The notes under the pieces: generated by a model | What the model was told of the DNA's origin: nothing | What the model saw: only the letters and a program-made list of their open reading frames with translations | Database searches by the model: none | In this document: positions 10,301 to 25,300 of the stretch, piece by piece | How the letters are laid out: the number at the start of each line of letters is the position of its first letter | Numbering within the stretch: position 1 is the first letter of the stretch | Source: Plazaster borealis | Lineage: Eukaryota; Echinodermata; Asteroidea; Forcipulatida; Labidiasteridae | Assembly: GCA_021014325.1 (NCBI GenBank) | Contig: CM037462.1 | Location: forward strand, 6,294,318-6,358,317 | Direction: 5' to 3' | Length of the DNA stretch: 64,000 bases | Position numbers and translations under genes: made by a program

Positions 10301-13300
10301 AAACTAAATGTACATGTATGTGAATTTCCTAGTCTCTTGACTACAGCTGGTGCACACCAAGTCCGAATTCAGAGCCATCTGATGTTTGGTGTACCAAAAA
10401 GAATGTATAAAGATCTCCCTGCACTTTGTACTCCAAACCATGAATGGGTAGAAATATTCTGGACAGAATCAAACTTTGAAACAATCAAAACCTGTCTGAG
10501 TTGTTGTTGCATGTCATGGCCAAGTAGTCAAGCGTAGTGTTCAGTAAAGTGTAGGTTCGAGTCCCAGTCTTGACACTAGTGTCGTTAAGCAAGACACTTT
10601 TAGTGTGTCATCCTGTGTGGTGTAATGCATGTAAGAAAACCCAATACAACTTATTGTTAATAGGAAAAGGGGTTTTCTAGCATGGTCGGCAGCTTTTAGA
10701 TTAAACTGCAGCACCTTGTAAACAGTTACAAGGTACAACATTTACACAACTGGGTTTTATGGTTCAAAACATAGCTCTGTATACCTGTAGCAAAAAACAG
10801 GAACGCTTTGAAACGCCCTTCAAGACACCCTTCTTTTAGAACAGACAGACAGATTTTTCTCAATGTTACTGGAATTTTAAAACTAATTACCAAATCTTGA
10901 AGTCAGGAAGTAATTTTGTCAAATTGTCAACCCTGGTAATGGACAAAAAAGGCCAAATATCAGTCATCAGCATTACCCACCTCGAGCTCTGTATGTGCCC
11001 GACAAAGATCCTGTAGTGCGTTGTTCATGATATGGCGTTGAAGACCTCGGTGTTGCTTCAGCATGAATGCCTCGTCCTTCAACTTGACGTCTACGATCAT
11101 TAAATGTCATGGTATCTAACCATGCAAGATTTGAAAGGGAAACAAAATCACAAAATAGAGTTAAAATATAACCCAATAACTATTCATGAAAAAAAGCGTC
11201 TCTGGAAAATGGAGCTTGGAATTACTCCAAAATTATTTAAATCCTGTGCAATAAATTTTCCATTGTACTTGCTGCAAATGTTTACAATCTAAAATCATTG
11301 ATTTACTTTGTTTCAAAAAAGTGCATAATAAACAAATTTCCCCCAAATAGACCGAGGCAGGTTCATAGCAAACTGACAAAGGAATAATAGTTACAACTGT
11401 GCATTGACTGGTTAGCGTAGTATCTCATTAGATATCTATGTATGAGGTTAACAAGTCATTTACCTAGGCACATTGTTTGTTGCTTTCTTACCTGTATTTA
11501 TCCTAGGCACTACTGGTCTAGATCGTTGCCTCAGACGAGTCTGGCCTCCTGACTTCTGTTGCATGTCAGATAGACGTTGACTGTAAGTCTTAGTGACTCT
11601 AGGAGAGGTCCTGTCTGGAGCTTTGCCTGAACCTGGTAACCTTGTGGTACCTTTTATAAAAATAACAATTCAACAAACTACTTTAACAGATAAATGGACG
11701 CAGGGTTTGCACTTAATATTTTAAGTGAATAGCCAGCACGACCAGTTAGCTTGTCATTTCACTGGTCCACAAGTTTCTTCACTGGTCCATATTTTATTTT
11801 AAAAGAAGGATGCTTTTCAACCATGAACTAGCCAGTGGGACCACTAAGAGTTCAATTTTGAGTGTTCCTCAGGTGTTGTATCTAGCATTTGGCCAGCAGA
11901 CCACTATTAAGAAAGAACACTGGGAAGTAAAAATTCAGTATAAATTTACTACTTGTGTAGTATTTTTGTTCCCTTGTATAAACCCTCAAGCCCGGTTCAT
12001 ACTTCCTGCGAATGCTTCGTGCGAAGTGAATTTGACGTCACAGCTCTGTTTTCGCTGCGAATGTTTCGCAACAGTTGCCCACAGCTCAACTTTTCTGAAT
12101 TGTTTGGCTTATTTTAATTTTATTTAGCGTAAGTGCATATATAATTCTTATTAAACATATACAAAAATTAAGCAATGTTTTGAGGAATAAAGAGAAATGT
12201 AGGTAAAGCAACCAGGGAATTTCAAAAGATGTTCAGAATTTCCTAATGAGTTTGTGTTAATTGAACTACAAAAATGATTAACAGTAAATAGAAGTTTACA
12301 ATTGAGTCTTGTAACGTTATGGTATAAACCTACTCACCATACAGTCGTTGTTTGGCCTTCAATGTTTGAGATGACGACTTCATGCTGTTCCCTTCACCTT
12401 TCATCTCTTGTAACATCTCTGTGTATGTTTTCTGTTTCCTTGGTGATGCTTGTTGCTTCCTGGTCACCTCTGGCCTTTGAACTCTGACCACCTGATCATA
12501 TGGCTTGGGTTTGTATAGCCTCATCTCAGAAGTCTTGTTCCTAGACTCCTTGGCAGATGTCTCTGTAATTTCTGAGATTCCATCCAGCATCATCCAGTCA
12601 TCAGATTCTAGCCCATGACCTTTGTAGTCTTGACCCTGTAACTTTGTTCCTCTAATCAAATCCTCCTGTTTCCATGTATTGTAACCATAAGTCCTTATAT
12701 CTGTCCTCCCTACATTCTCCTTGATAGAGGTTGGTGTGTTCTGATATACTCCACTGTCAATGAACATGTACGTGCCTCTCTGACCACTCTTATCTTTTCT
12801 TGTACCTACTTTTGATGATTCCAGTAGGCCTGTATTGGATTCTTGCAGGGTTCTGTCTCGCTTTCTAGTTGTCTGGGGAGATGTTTCTTTAGGAAGCTTG
12901 GGTTTATCAGTGAATATCTCAGACATGAGGGCCTTAGCTAATTGCACTCTCTCACCATGTGTTTCTTCTTTCATTACTCTGTGTTAAAAAAAGGAAAAGA
13001 GAAGACCATTGACTTGATGACCATTGCTTAGCATGCTGTTGTTTAATGACTCTAATTCTGAAAATAAAATAAGTAGTGAATTCAGAGGCATCTAATGAAA
13101 AGGTTTTATTTTCAGGATATTAGGCATGAACATTGCACTAGATCAATTTAGTCTCTGGGCATGTTTATCTCCCAAAACTAGAAATTACATCATGTTGACC
13201 AAATGACAGGATGGGGGAAGATCAGACCCATTGTAGGAATCTAACTGACAAATACGATCAATGGGAAGAGAAAGTGTAAGTAATATAAATAAATAAACAC

Positions 13301-16300
13301 CTTAGAGAGTCTATAAACTGATTGGTCGAAGACTGGTCACGTTGGGGTGTATTAAGATGTGAATGGGTTAAACAGGCATGAGAATGGGTTATGTTGAAAA
13401 AAACTGGAAAATATCGATCCACTATTAATGATCGCAATCAAGCCGCAGGCTTGTCCCGAGCCGAAGATTAGGCATGCCGGGGGTCCAGGGGGCCGAGGCC
13501 CCCGGCGGGGGGCAGACTCCCTTTTTGAAAATTTTGACAATTTAGGTACTGAAAAGTATCATTTTCAAGCAGTTTTCAATGTAATTTTTAGATCTGAATG
13601 TCCATATTAAACAGCAGAAATAAACGCTCCAATATAATAATTACGTGTGAATCGGACAAACAGGTTTATAAAAAAGAGTCTAAAATAAATAAAATTAAAA
13701 AAAATTAAATGATTTTTTATTTTATACAGTAAAATACTGTTTTTGTTCATCCAGGGTATCCTAAATTGGTCATTTTTGTAAAATGAAGCCTACACGCTCT
13801 GTAGTTTTTCGTAAACAAGCTAAAACTTCTGCGGAACTGTGCTCCGTTGACCCTTCCTCCATGGTTGACCATGCTGTCGACAGTAGACCAACGATGATGA
13901 TATTGCAATTTCGGGGGAATAACCGCTTTCCCGAGCATGCGCAGACACGTCAAGTCTTTGGTCAAGGCAATTGTAACTGGTTTTGTATGCTATCACGTAA
14001 TTTCACCAATAGAGGGCCCTTACTCTCGTGCTATCGAATTGTTCTAAAACGCCCTCTAGCGTTCAATGTTTCTTGCATTTATTGTCACACGCAAAGTAAC
14101 AAAATAACAAAGACTACAAGCCTGTAAATTGGAAAGGATGCTTGTGTGTGTGTCGCACGGGATCGAGCGTTGTGTACATCGTGATCGCTATTTGGTCAGC
14201 CTTTCGCGGCACTCTCGAGTGATTTTTTTTACGTTTATTCGAACAATAAAAATGTAAACGTGGGCCGGATGATCGGTTGGTTAACCATGTAATCGTGTAA
14301 CCCCTACCCCCCCCCCCCCCGAATTTTAAACCAGATTCACATTGAACTCGGGGAGGTCATATTTTGGCCTCCAAAGAGCGGGAAACCGCCGAACGGTGGG
14401 AAATTCTCATGCCTGTATAAAGACTGGTTCTGTGAACTAGCGAATAAATGGCCCCTAAGCAAGCACATAGTTGTGTAAAAGTTCTGTATGCACTGTGTGC
14501 TTGTTGTGCAAGATCTATCAAATCAACTGTTTCCTCTGCGTGTATTGTTTTTGCCACATTTTTTCGTTAAAGGTATTTATTAGTGGGAATAACAGTGTGA
14601 GGAGCCCGTCTTCATTGCGTGGTAATGACGTTGGTTGGTGGCTGGCCGCTGTTAATGGACCTCGTCTTCAGCTCAGTCCATTAACAGCGGCCCCGCAGTG
14701 AAGACCGGCTCCTCGCACTGTTATTTTCTAAATAACAATGGAGATTTGTAGTGCACCTTGTCTGTAAAAACAGACACTCCTGCTAATGACGGTACTTACA
14801 AGCTTAGACTGAACAAGTCAGATTTGAAGTTATTAGTTTTGAAGCTGGAGAGAATGTCTGCTTGTCTTAAGGTTCAGTAGAAGACAATTCCAGAGAGATG
14901 ATGCGGCATGTGAAAAGGAACGGTCTCCCCAAGTGTGTTCAGAACCAGGGATGTTGAGGAGCATGAAGCCCTCTTGACAAAATACTGAGCTGTATTGAAT
15001 CCTAGATGTAATTAGGGGATATGCCATGAATAGAGTAAAAGTGTGACTAGTCTGGGAGATGAGTTTTGAAAATGTTGAAGGCAATACATTTGGTTGTCAA
15101 GAAATCCAACCGTAAAGAGATGAGTGCATGAACCAAAAGTGATACATAAATGGTTATTATGACACTACCTTCTATTCTTGTCTCTTGTTCCTTCAAGTTT
15201 CCTAATCTCTTTCAATGATGAAGGCCCCTGGAATATAAAGAAATAATGACCATTTTATAAACTCTCATCAAAGTTGATTTTTGTTTTCCATATATTCCAC
15301 TGTTGAATGTTTGATTGTAATGTACTTCAACAGCCGATTTGGATTACTTTAAATCATCATCAGAGTGGCATTCAGATTTTTAACATATCTTTCTGTAAAA
15401 CCTGAGCAATTGAAAGGGTAGTCTTGGCCCAAGATGTCAGTGATCGATAGTGGATTGTTTATGTACGCTCGTTAGTAATTCAAAATAGTGGGCCCTCTTA
15501 CGGCATGATTTAACCAACTTGACCAGCTCTGACTACTGTCTTTGGAATCCTGCTGCATGGGGTTATTTTTTCCTTTGTTTTTCCCCAGCTTTTCCTAGGG
15601 AACCAATCAGCATGCGATAGCTGAAATAAATTTATATAAATTATTATTTGACCCAGGGTTTTGTTTGTTAATAAATTTATATATATATATTTTTATTTTT
15701 TTATTTCTACTAACTGGTTCCTAAAAAAAGAAAGAAAGAAAAAAAAAAAAAAAAAACCAAAAGATGCAGGATTCCCAAGACATATAATAGAGGGTGGTGT
15801 GGGGGGGTTAAATCATGCTGTAAGAGGGCGCACTATTACGAATTACCGATGAGTGTACATACAGAATTCACTATCAATCACTGAAAAGGTAGATCCAAAT
15901 ACTGGTAAGTCACCATCTTTCATAAATGAAACCATTTTCATCATTGCACTCTTAAATATTCATTACACTTCATTCATTATTTGTTTTATCCAACACCCCG
16001 GTAGATCTGTCATTTGGCTGAAAAACCAATCACCAAGATGTACAACATCTTATTTTGGCATTCACTACAAGAGAGCTTTGTACAGCTGTGAAAGGGCCAG
16101 TAGTTGATTGCGCGATGATAATCATCAAATGCATCAGCGTCTTCAGCGTATAGACACTGATGCCTCAGCAATAACTATAAACCATGTACTTAATGATCGC
16201 GCGCCAAAGTTTCAGTCGTGCGACTATCGGGCGACCAACCGACGTAGGCATGCACCGCATGGTGGTCTAGCGTACAATAGTGCAAACAGGATGAAATGAA

Positions 16301-19300
16301 AATGTACATTGAATAGTACCAAAATGCCTGCTTAATGACGTTGGCCATGAATTGATGTGAATAACCAATGCCGTGTGACCTCCAATCCTCCAATCAAATG
16401 TCAAGGAACTAATTAGGTGTTACATAAATTTCTATGCTTGATTAAAGAAACAAGACGTAACTTTTCAATCCCAAGGAAGTTGAGGTCATGTTGATGAGCA
16501 TCCTATTTGAAATAAGTTATATCTAAATTTCTTACCGTTGCATTGTTAGATTGATATGGTTTATGCTCCGACCCCATCTTTTCTTCACGTTGCTTCTTAT
16601 ATTCCTCAAGGTTCTTAGCCCGTTTCCTTGTTGCCCATTCACGGAGTTCTCTTCTCTCTTCTTCGCTTCTCTCTGTAGCTTTCCTCCTTGATGGCCATTT
16701 TTCCTCTTCATCTTGTCTTGGTGTTCTTGGTGTCTCAAGGAGTTCCTTAATCTTATCACTGCTCAGATGACCAAAGTCATCTACTTGTCCTCGTTCAGCG
16801 TCTCTCCTGAATAATGACATTGTCTTAAATCAGCTCTTGTTTTATTCACTCATACCAATGTGTCTTTAATAAATTATTACTCTTCTTAATGAGGTGTTTA
16901 TAACAGCAGGTTTTTTTAAATTAAAAGAACAAGAGCCTGTTGTCCAGTTTAGAGAATATGGAGAAAACTTAATTGAATTTTCCCTTCATGATGCCACATT
17001 GAACTGCTTTCTGATTCATGGACAATCATCTACAAAGCAATTATGTTTTCAGCAGGAGTCATGTTTTAGAAATTGCCTTAATTGGCAATAATGGTTGTTA
17101 CTTTTGAATTAAGATAAGTCTGTTTAGTGTGTAATGTGCTAACTGTAATAAAGGTGATTAAATAATAAAATCAATAACAAACCTTGAAAACAGACTTCAT
17201 TCAAGATCAAATCTTGAAATGGCTCCCACAAACAAAATGTGATCGAATACAAAAAGAGCATCTATCATTTTTTATCAATGATTTTTAAATTAAACTCGGC
17301 ACAAACTTTCAAAAATAGCTTTCTTCCCATGATAAGGAGTTGTTTGTTTTATTACCTCTTCTTGAGTTTGTTCTTGGCTGCCTTTTGCTGCTGAGTAGAG
17401 ATTCCCATCATTCTTATCTCACTATTAGCACCATCAGCTATAACCTCAGCTATAATATCACTAACTCCACTTATACCTGATAGTCCTAGAGTTAAACATG
17501 TACCATCTCCCCTGTAGATACAACAATATACACAGACAATGGGTCAAACAGTATTCCAATCAATCGGCAAGTACTGCAGCAATCTCGCTTCAATCAAAGA
17601 TAAACAATAATGTCACATTTAGCATTACAACACCCCCAAAGGAAATACAATTCTTTCAAGTTACCCAAATTCCACATATTCACTAATTTGTTGTAGTTAT
17701 TTAATCAAAATACTAACCACTGTGATTCAACCTAAACAATTATCAAATTATAATTGGCGAGATATGATTTCATCTTTAATACAAGGCAAAGAACAATCTT
17801 TACCGCATAAAGGGGCAACAATGATGCAATGCATAGAATCCCATTATCAACGAAATAAACTTTATCTTAAATTTAACTAAAATGAGTAAGATATCTTGTT
17901 GTAATCCGTTTTAAAGTATCGTCTATTCAAAATATACAAGGTAACTCACAATAACAGTCTCTTGATATCTATATACTACAAAATAACATTTCCATGTACC
18001 TGTCTACACCTGTGAGGTTTCCTTCAGGTTCAGTTACCATGGTAACATCTCCAACATCTTCATGTTGCTCCCCAGTAAGTCTTAACTCCTGACTTCTCTT
18101 ATGATCATCATCATCAATAATGGGTGCATTAGAGTCAATACCAGAATGGTCAGCATCACTGGTTGGTTCCTTGTAGTCTCTTAATGTGTAGTCTGCCTTT
18201 GGTCTGGTGTCACCAGGAGCCATGACATCAGCAAGGTTCTCTACTGTATGTAACATCTAAAGAACAAAGTACAATGTTAAAAGGGCATCTACCGTAATTT
18301 TCGGATTATAAACCGCGGTTTATACGTTGATTTTGACCTTTTTTTGAACTCCTGCGGTTTATGCGCCGGGCGGCTTATATGCCGACATATTAATATTGTA
18401 GAAAGAAAAAAAAACAGCGTACATTATTTTAAGAAAGATCGTTTGTAAAATATTCTAAAAACAAATACAAAACAGACAGGGAAAATCATACACCGCCAAA
18501 CTCACTCTGAAAATTGTTTTTAAAAAAACATTTTATGCACCACCAACCTTGTCCGCCGTTACAAGGCCTTGCCTCGTTTTTATTCCTAGATGAATGGGTC
18601 ACAAAAAGTCCCATTTTTTACTCCATAGTTTTTTAAGGAAATCTGTCTGTTCAACAAGACCGTTTTTTTGTCCATATTTATGAACACTTTGAACATCAAA
18701 ATGATGTTAGTCCAGCGGCTTTTAAAAATAATTGTCATCCTCGGACCCATCATATAATCCGTAATGTCTCACAATATAGTGGGGTCGATCACAAGGCACG
18801 ATCGTGAGTACGAGGTACGAGATAGCTGCAAAAGAAATATAGTCGGGTTGCCCTTCCACACAGAGAAAAATTACACGCTAAACGTCATTGCAAAATGGCT
18901 TACATCTGGGTACCGACTGCCATAGTAAATGCGTGTACAGACATCGTTCTGAATAATAAGCGCACGCCGGAGATGGGTGCATGCCTTTTAGAGCAGACTT
19001 TGATACGACTTGTGTGTGCTGCCGCTGCCAACTCACACAGCTTCAAGTGGCCTATGTAAGCAATAATCGCAGGTTTTGGAAAAGAAAATTGTTTTGATTG
19101 TTTTAAGGGAAATAAATACACACTATAATTAGGAGTTTACAATGAGTTTTTTCTTTATTTTTCTCTTATTTCAAGGAAAATTTTAATAATTATAATATAT
19201 AAATTTATGCCGGTCGGAGTTTGTTAACTTTTAATTCGATCCCCGGTCATTTAAAGCTGGGGCCGGTCAGGACCGACCGGCGCCGACCGTGGTAACTACA

Positions 19301-22300
19301 ACGTTGCAGTTGTCACAATAATGATACAAATAAAAAAGAAATATGCCCACTTGCTGTAGTCCATCCTAATAGACCATTACAAAAGCGATCAATGGTGTTA
19401 ACTTTAATACATTTTGACTTTATTGCGACGCAACTCGCACTTTGTGGCGACGTACAATGACTGATGTGCCGCCCGCCAGTCACTGCACATCGCCACAAAG
19501 GACCGCAAATACGCACGGCCTCTCTCCTGTGTGCGCTCGCGACTGCGGTTTATATGCCAGGTGGCTTATACGCTGACACCTAAATCTATTTTTTATTTTT
19601 TGGGGCATTGCGGTTTATACGCCGGGCGGCTTATAATCCGAAAATTACGGTAATTTATTATTGTATCGTGAAATAGATTGAATTATTCATTAACTCATTC
19701 AAACTGAAACCAAAATAAAAAATAATGAATTAACGTCTCACTTTTTGAAGGACATAGGGCTCAATTTAATGGGGCTGCTTACCATAAATGAAGATTCTGA
19801 GTTTATGGAAGTAGAAAATTGTCAAGTGATCTTACCAAGCTTGTATTTCTGAAGTCCTGATCAATATTAGCAGCTGATTCTTCAATGGCATTCAACTGTT
19901 GATCCATCTGAGCTAAGCGTTGACTAATACTAGCTTTAGTTGATGAGCGTGTTGATTCACTTTGAGCTCTGCTCTTGGCAAGCTGACGACTGGAACAAAC
20001 ATTATGGTATATTAATATATATAGTTTTGGATTCATACGAATAGGACTGTTCTTAGTGCTTTCTCAAGTTTAAAAAAAAACACACAAATAAACAAACAAA
20101 CATCCATAGGGTTCAAAGCCCGAACAATGTGCCAGGAATATTGGAATTTTTGGAATATTAGCAGCTACTTATTTGTACACTGATTTTCAAGCAGCAGTTT
20201 TCACTTTGGTTGTATGGTATGTGTGCCAGGGTTGATATTTTGGTCCTTGGAAAAAAGTAGGACAAGTTTATTTGAGTACAAGGGCTGACCTACATGAACA
20301 TAGTGTGGTATATGCTTTTATAGACTTTTCAGGTTATTCAAGAACAGTTTTGCTGATTTTTCTAGGGGCCAAAATAAACGGAAATCAGACAAAATTGGGA
20401 AGAATATCGTTTCTGGTGTACAGAAAACTACAGAATGGGAATGAATTTATTCTTCTGATAAACAATAGTATACTTTCCATATTAAAACATATATCACATG
20501 ATGATTACGCGATGTTTTACATTGGACCCATCACTCAGTGACTATATGCTACTTATGCATGAATAACATGTATTATTTGACCTGTCTGCCTTAGCTCGTC
20601 TCTCTAACACTCTTAAAGTAACTTCATCTGGTCCTCCCTCAGTCTCCTCAAACTGCACCATAGGAGGAGTTCTCTTTGGGTGAGCATCCTTAAGGAATAA
20701 GGCATTGTAATGTAGCTCGGCATTAGTAGGTGATGGTGGAGGAGTAGACTGAGTCTGTGTTGGAGGCTGACTAGGTTGTGTAAGTTGGTCTGTCTGAGGC
20801 TGAGGGACATCAAGGGGAATATCTGGAAGATCCTTCAGCTCAATATCAACAACACTGATGAAAGAACGTCCCTTATTAGCCACTGATGGTCCCTGTAACA
20901 CAACAATATCAGTGTCATGCAAATATACATGTTATACACATCCAACTTTTGCAATGTATAAACTATGTAAAAGACAAACTTATAATGCATTGAAATTTAC
21001 TGAATAGTTCATAGTAAAGTTAGAAACCAGTTTGAATGCTCACCATCCTGAGTAACATTCCAGCTTAAAGTGACTTTTTACTTTCTTAAAATATGAAGTA
21101 GAAGTATTTTTATGATAAATCTACATGTAGGAACCTCTTCATTTCAAGCGAAAACTAACAAATAAGAACTGGTGAATAACGGTCTTAGAATCAGGTCCCA
21201 TTTCATAAAGCCTGCAAGTACAAAAACTTGCTGAGCACAAAAAATCTTGATTAGCAGAAATAGGTTACCAGCCAAAATTCCATAACATTTACATTGTTAC
21301 GACTGGTGCCCCACTCATTTTTACTCAGCAAGAAAGAAATTTGCTAAGCAGTATTTTCTACTTCACAGCTTTATGAAATTGGGCCCAGGTCTTGTTGTTA
21401 CTTCCCTAATAATGAACACCTTCTTAATGAAACAAACAGTTAAAATGATCAGAAATTGTTTCAGACTTTTGTATTCATGTTCTACATGTATCTAGAGAAT
21501 GTTCAATACCTAATTTCTTACATACGAGTCAATACCAATGCATATACTTCGGAACAAGACTATGAGCTCTGAAAATAAACAATACCATACACCAACACAT
21601 GGATTGGAGTGTTCGGATTAATGTTTTATTTATATGCACGTACCAGGCACCAGAATTTGATACCTTGTCTAAAAGTGTATACACATGCGTGTGTGCTTTC
21701 ATCACAAACAACTCGCAAAAACAAAACAAAGCGAAGTACACAAAATGGAAAGAACTGATGCGAGTATCCACACATTGCAAACAGCTTTCTACACAACTTA
21801 CATCATATATTGCTGGTTCAGGGGCCAACTTGTTTGCTAGTTTTAAAAGCATGTCTTATATCACGTTTTAATGCAACCTTCAAAATTTTTTACTGTATCT
21901 TCTCCTTCAAAGGTAGATGGTGAAAAACGCCTAACTGTGAAACATTGAAGATATGTATTATGTGACTTGTGATCATCTTTACCTTGCTGATTTCTTTGTC
22001 CTGCAGGCTGGGTTGTTGATCTGTCACAGAGGATCCAAAACGAAGATTGAAAAAAATGTCAGGAGCAACAACCTGGCCTGTATCAGCTAAACCTGTGGCT
22101 GCTACTGTGTACTGTGATGTAGCCTCAGTAACACTTGGAGTATCTACACATGGATGATACAATATCAAGATATTAAGATAGACTATCTAGTCTACGTATA
22201 ATGTATATCAGTTATACCTAGCCACTACTACATATGATGATGTAGGATACAAATATTGACTGCTTCAAGTGCTTGGTTAAAACTAGGACTCCCGAGGTGA

Positions 22301-25300
22301 TCCTGGACCATTCTATTTTCCTGAGCAAATAGAACGCTCCAATGATCACAGAGGGGGTGATAGTTTTAACCATAGCACAAGTAAAGGCAGTTAATATTTG
22401 TTTTATAACACCCCATACATACATTATGCCTAGACATCTAGGTACCAAGAAGTAGCTGTTGCTACGGGTATAGTACAATGGTTGCTACAGGTATAGTACA
22501 TTGGTTGCTATGGGTGTGGTACATTGGTTGCTACGGGTATAGTACATTGCTTGCACAGCTCGATAGTAAAACATGTCATTATGAGGCACTCTAAACCATT
22601 CACAAGGCAGAATCTAAGTATGGGGTGTTATGTAATGCTTAGAGTATGAAAAAACAATACTGTGGTGTAGTAAACTACTTAGCAAGGTTTGAAATTCAAA
22701 CTTACGATGTGGGAAATCCTCCTTGCTCATTGAGGTGGAGACATTTCTGGTATGTGAAGTAGCTGTAGGTTTGGATTGTAATTGTTTGATGGTGTCATAG
22801 TGTACTTGAGCAGCAGTTGGTATGGCACTCCTAGCATCATTGTCATGAAGCACTGAATCAAATGACCCTAAAAGGTCATTACAAAACAAAGTTACAATTA
22901 TTCCAGTTAATAAGTACAATATCTCTACAATAAAAGAAGTATATTATGATGCTCAAACTCCAAAATGAAACTACAACTCTTGACAATCAAATAAACAAAC
23001 AAAAAGACAAAAAGATGACCATTTATTGATGTGACACTCTTGATAGCCATTTGTGCCTCTGAAACAGCTTAATATCTTCCCGTCTCTATTAAATACTGGT
23101 TTATTTAGGGATCGTCTTACAGCCGGGCATGTTGTAGGCGCAAAAGAACGTTCCCGTGGGCACACGCCCTCAATTCAATGGACCATCAGAATGTTCAGCT
23201 AGACCGCATCATTGTGCTGACGTACAGGAGCAATCTTACACAAGTGAATATGCGCATTAGTATTTTGAACGCTGATCCAATTAGAACATTCCTACCAGCA
23301 AGTTTCACAGAACAAACTAGTTAGCCAGTCCCAGTTTCTTTTTGTATCTAACTAACCTGGTTTTATAGTGCTACAGGTCTCAATATCTTAATTTCCAGAT
23401 ATAACTAACCTGGTTTAATAGCATAAGCAGTCCCAATATCTTCTTGTCTCATATTCTTATTCTTCTTAGTGTCCTCCTCTTCACTATCGGTGTTTGAGCT
23501 CACTGATTCAGACTTTGATGGTAGCTGCCCCTGGATGTGAGAAATGCAAAATTGAACTTTACAAAAATTCAACACCGTTCAAAAGTTGACGCATTTTCTA
23601 GAAAAAGCAAAACAGGTAAGAAATATTCCAAGCTGGCACATCTTGTTTTGGGTTTTTTCATACAAGGGCACATTTCCTCATCAGTTCTGGTTTCAGTTGT
23701 CATTTTTATTTCTACAGGAAACTCAAATATTCATTCAAATAAGGTGTTCCATCAAATGTTTTACCAGACCCTTTTCCCTCTTCCTTAATGCGTAAAAAGT
23801 CTGATTCTTTCATTACAAGTTTAACTGAAGATTTCCCATGATGTAAATGCTAGGGAGGAATGTCATCATTCAGGAGCAACATAAACTAGACAAAGCTGCA
23901 ACTGACCTTAGATGATTGCTCATCAACTAAGATTATTCTAGACTTCATCATCTTGCCTCCTGTGCCTGACTTAGTGTCTCTCATCATTTTATTCTCATCA
24001 GATCCATTCTGATCTTTCCTTCCCATCTCATTTTTCTCCCCAGAAATCAATGGTCTGTTTTCAGTCCTGTCATCATCAACATGGTGCTGTCTCAATTGTT
24101 GATTCTTTTGTTCAGGGCCTTCCCTCATCTTCTTAGATTGGTCAGCAGTTTGATCAGCCATGATGGAAGATTGGATATCACCACGTACTTTCTGTGTGTC
24201 TTGACCCTGGCGTCGCCTTTGCCTGTTGGAAAGATAGGAGACGGTTCCCTTTGTTATCATTTGCAAAGCTCTGAATATAAATGGTTCTACAACTAACAGG
24301 GCAATTAACTCATCAATTCATCAATTTTATATTGCTGGAAAATGTCACCATAAGACAACCCAAGAAAAAGTATTCTCTGTAAAAATGCATTTGTTGTTCA
24401 GTTGAACAATACCAATATTAAGGTACCTGCCCCATAAGTATAATCACAAAGACAGTAGGGGTGGGTACCATACTTGAATCCTAACTAGGCTTGTTTCTGC
24501 CCTAAAATAATGATTTCATACTTGATTGCTACATTCTGTTGTAATTAACTTGACAGGGTTTAGCTTAAGGGTTAACTTTGGGGGAATTCAGTAGTTACTA
24601 GACCACTAGAGAAGAAGCTAATCAATATATTTAAAATAGGATTTATCTCAGCTTTTAAGAATAGCACAGTTTTGGGTTTTTTGTTCGACTCCCAACACAT
24701 CATGTCTATTGCACCCTTTACAATCAAGTATACAATCAATATTAGGATGCACAAACTCTTCAATTTACTCTACCTGTTAATGTTTTGCCCTGGTATACAA
24801 ACAACAACACAATGCAAATATTTGTCAACATAGACACAGTACATGGTAAACATGGTAAACAACAAGTAATTATCAAGTTAAATACTGAATATTTTCTATA
24901 ATTATCATTTGTCAAGTTATTATTTGTATGGTACCAAGTGATTAAGCAACACAAGATCCTAAAAGTACCTGCTCGCATTCTTCAGGTCATTCTTTAAGTC
25001 CACATGAAGAAGCTGTAATGGACCTGGTGTCTCTTCCAGTCCTTCATACATCTGTCTGGCCTTCACTGCAGGATGTGTTTCTCCATCTTGTCTCTGTCTC
25101 CTCTCAAAAGCACTCAATTCCTCAAGAGGAACAAACTGAGATGACTTTCCACCTGGTTGCAGTTGGAGGAGTGGCATGCGATTCTCTGTGTTTGATGAAG
25201 GGTGTACTGGGTGACTAGGGAATATGTTAGCTAGATTGGGGTATCTAGGTGGAGGCATATTGGGTACCGTACACCTAGGTTCCATGTGGAGTAGTGGGAT

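Noticed and set aside
10510..10600. tRNA gene
   Set aside because: A and B boxes are present, but acceptor and anticodon stems do not pair, and a SINE core and tail follow. The same reasoning applies at 27,700, 40,250 and 47,500.
16108..16393. Small overlapping frames near 16.1-16.4 kb
   Set aside because: Both strands open by chance in an intron; no domain and no splice sites in a useful arrangement.
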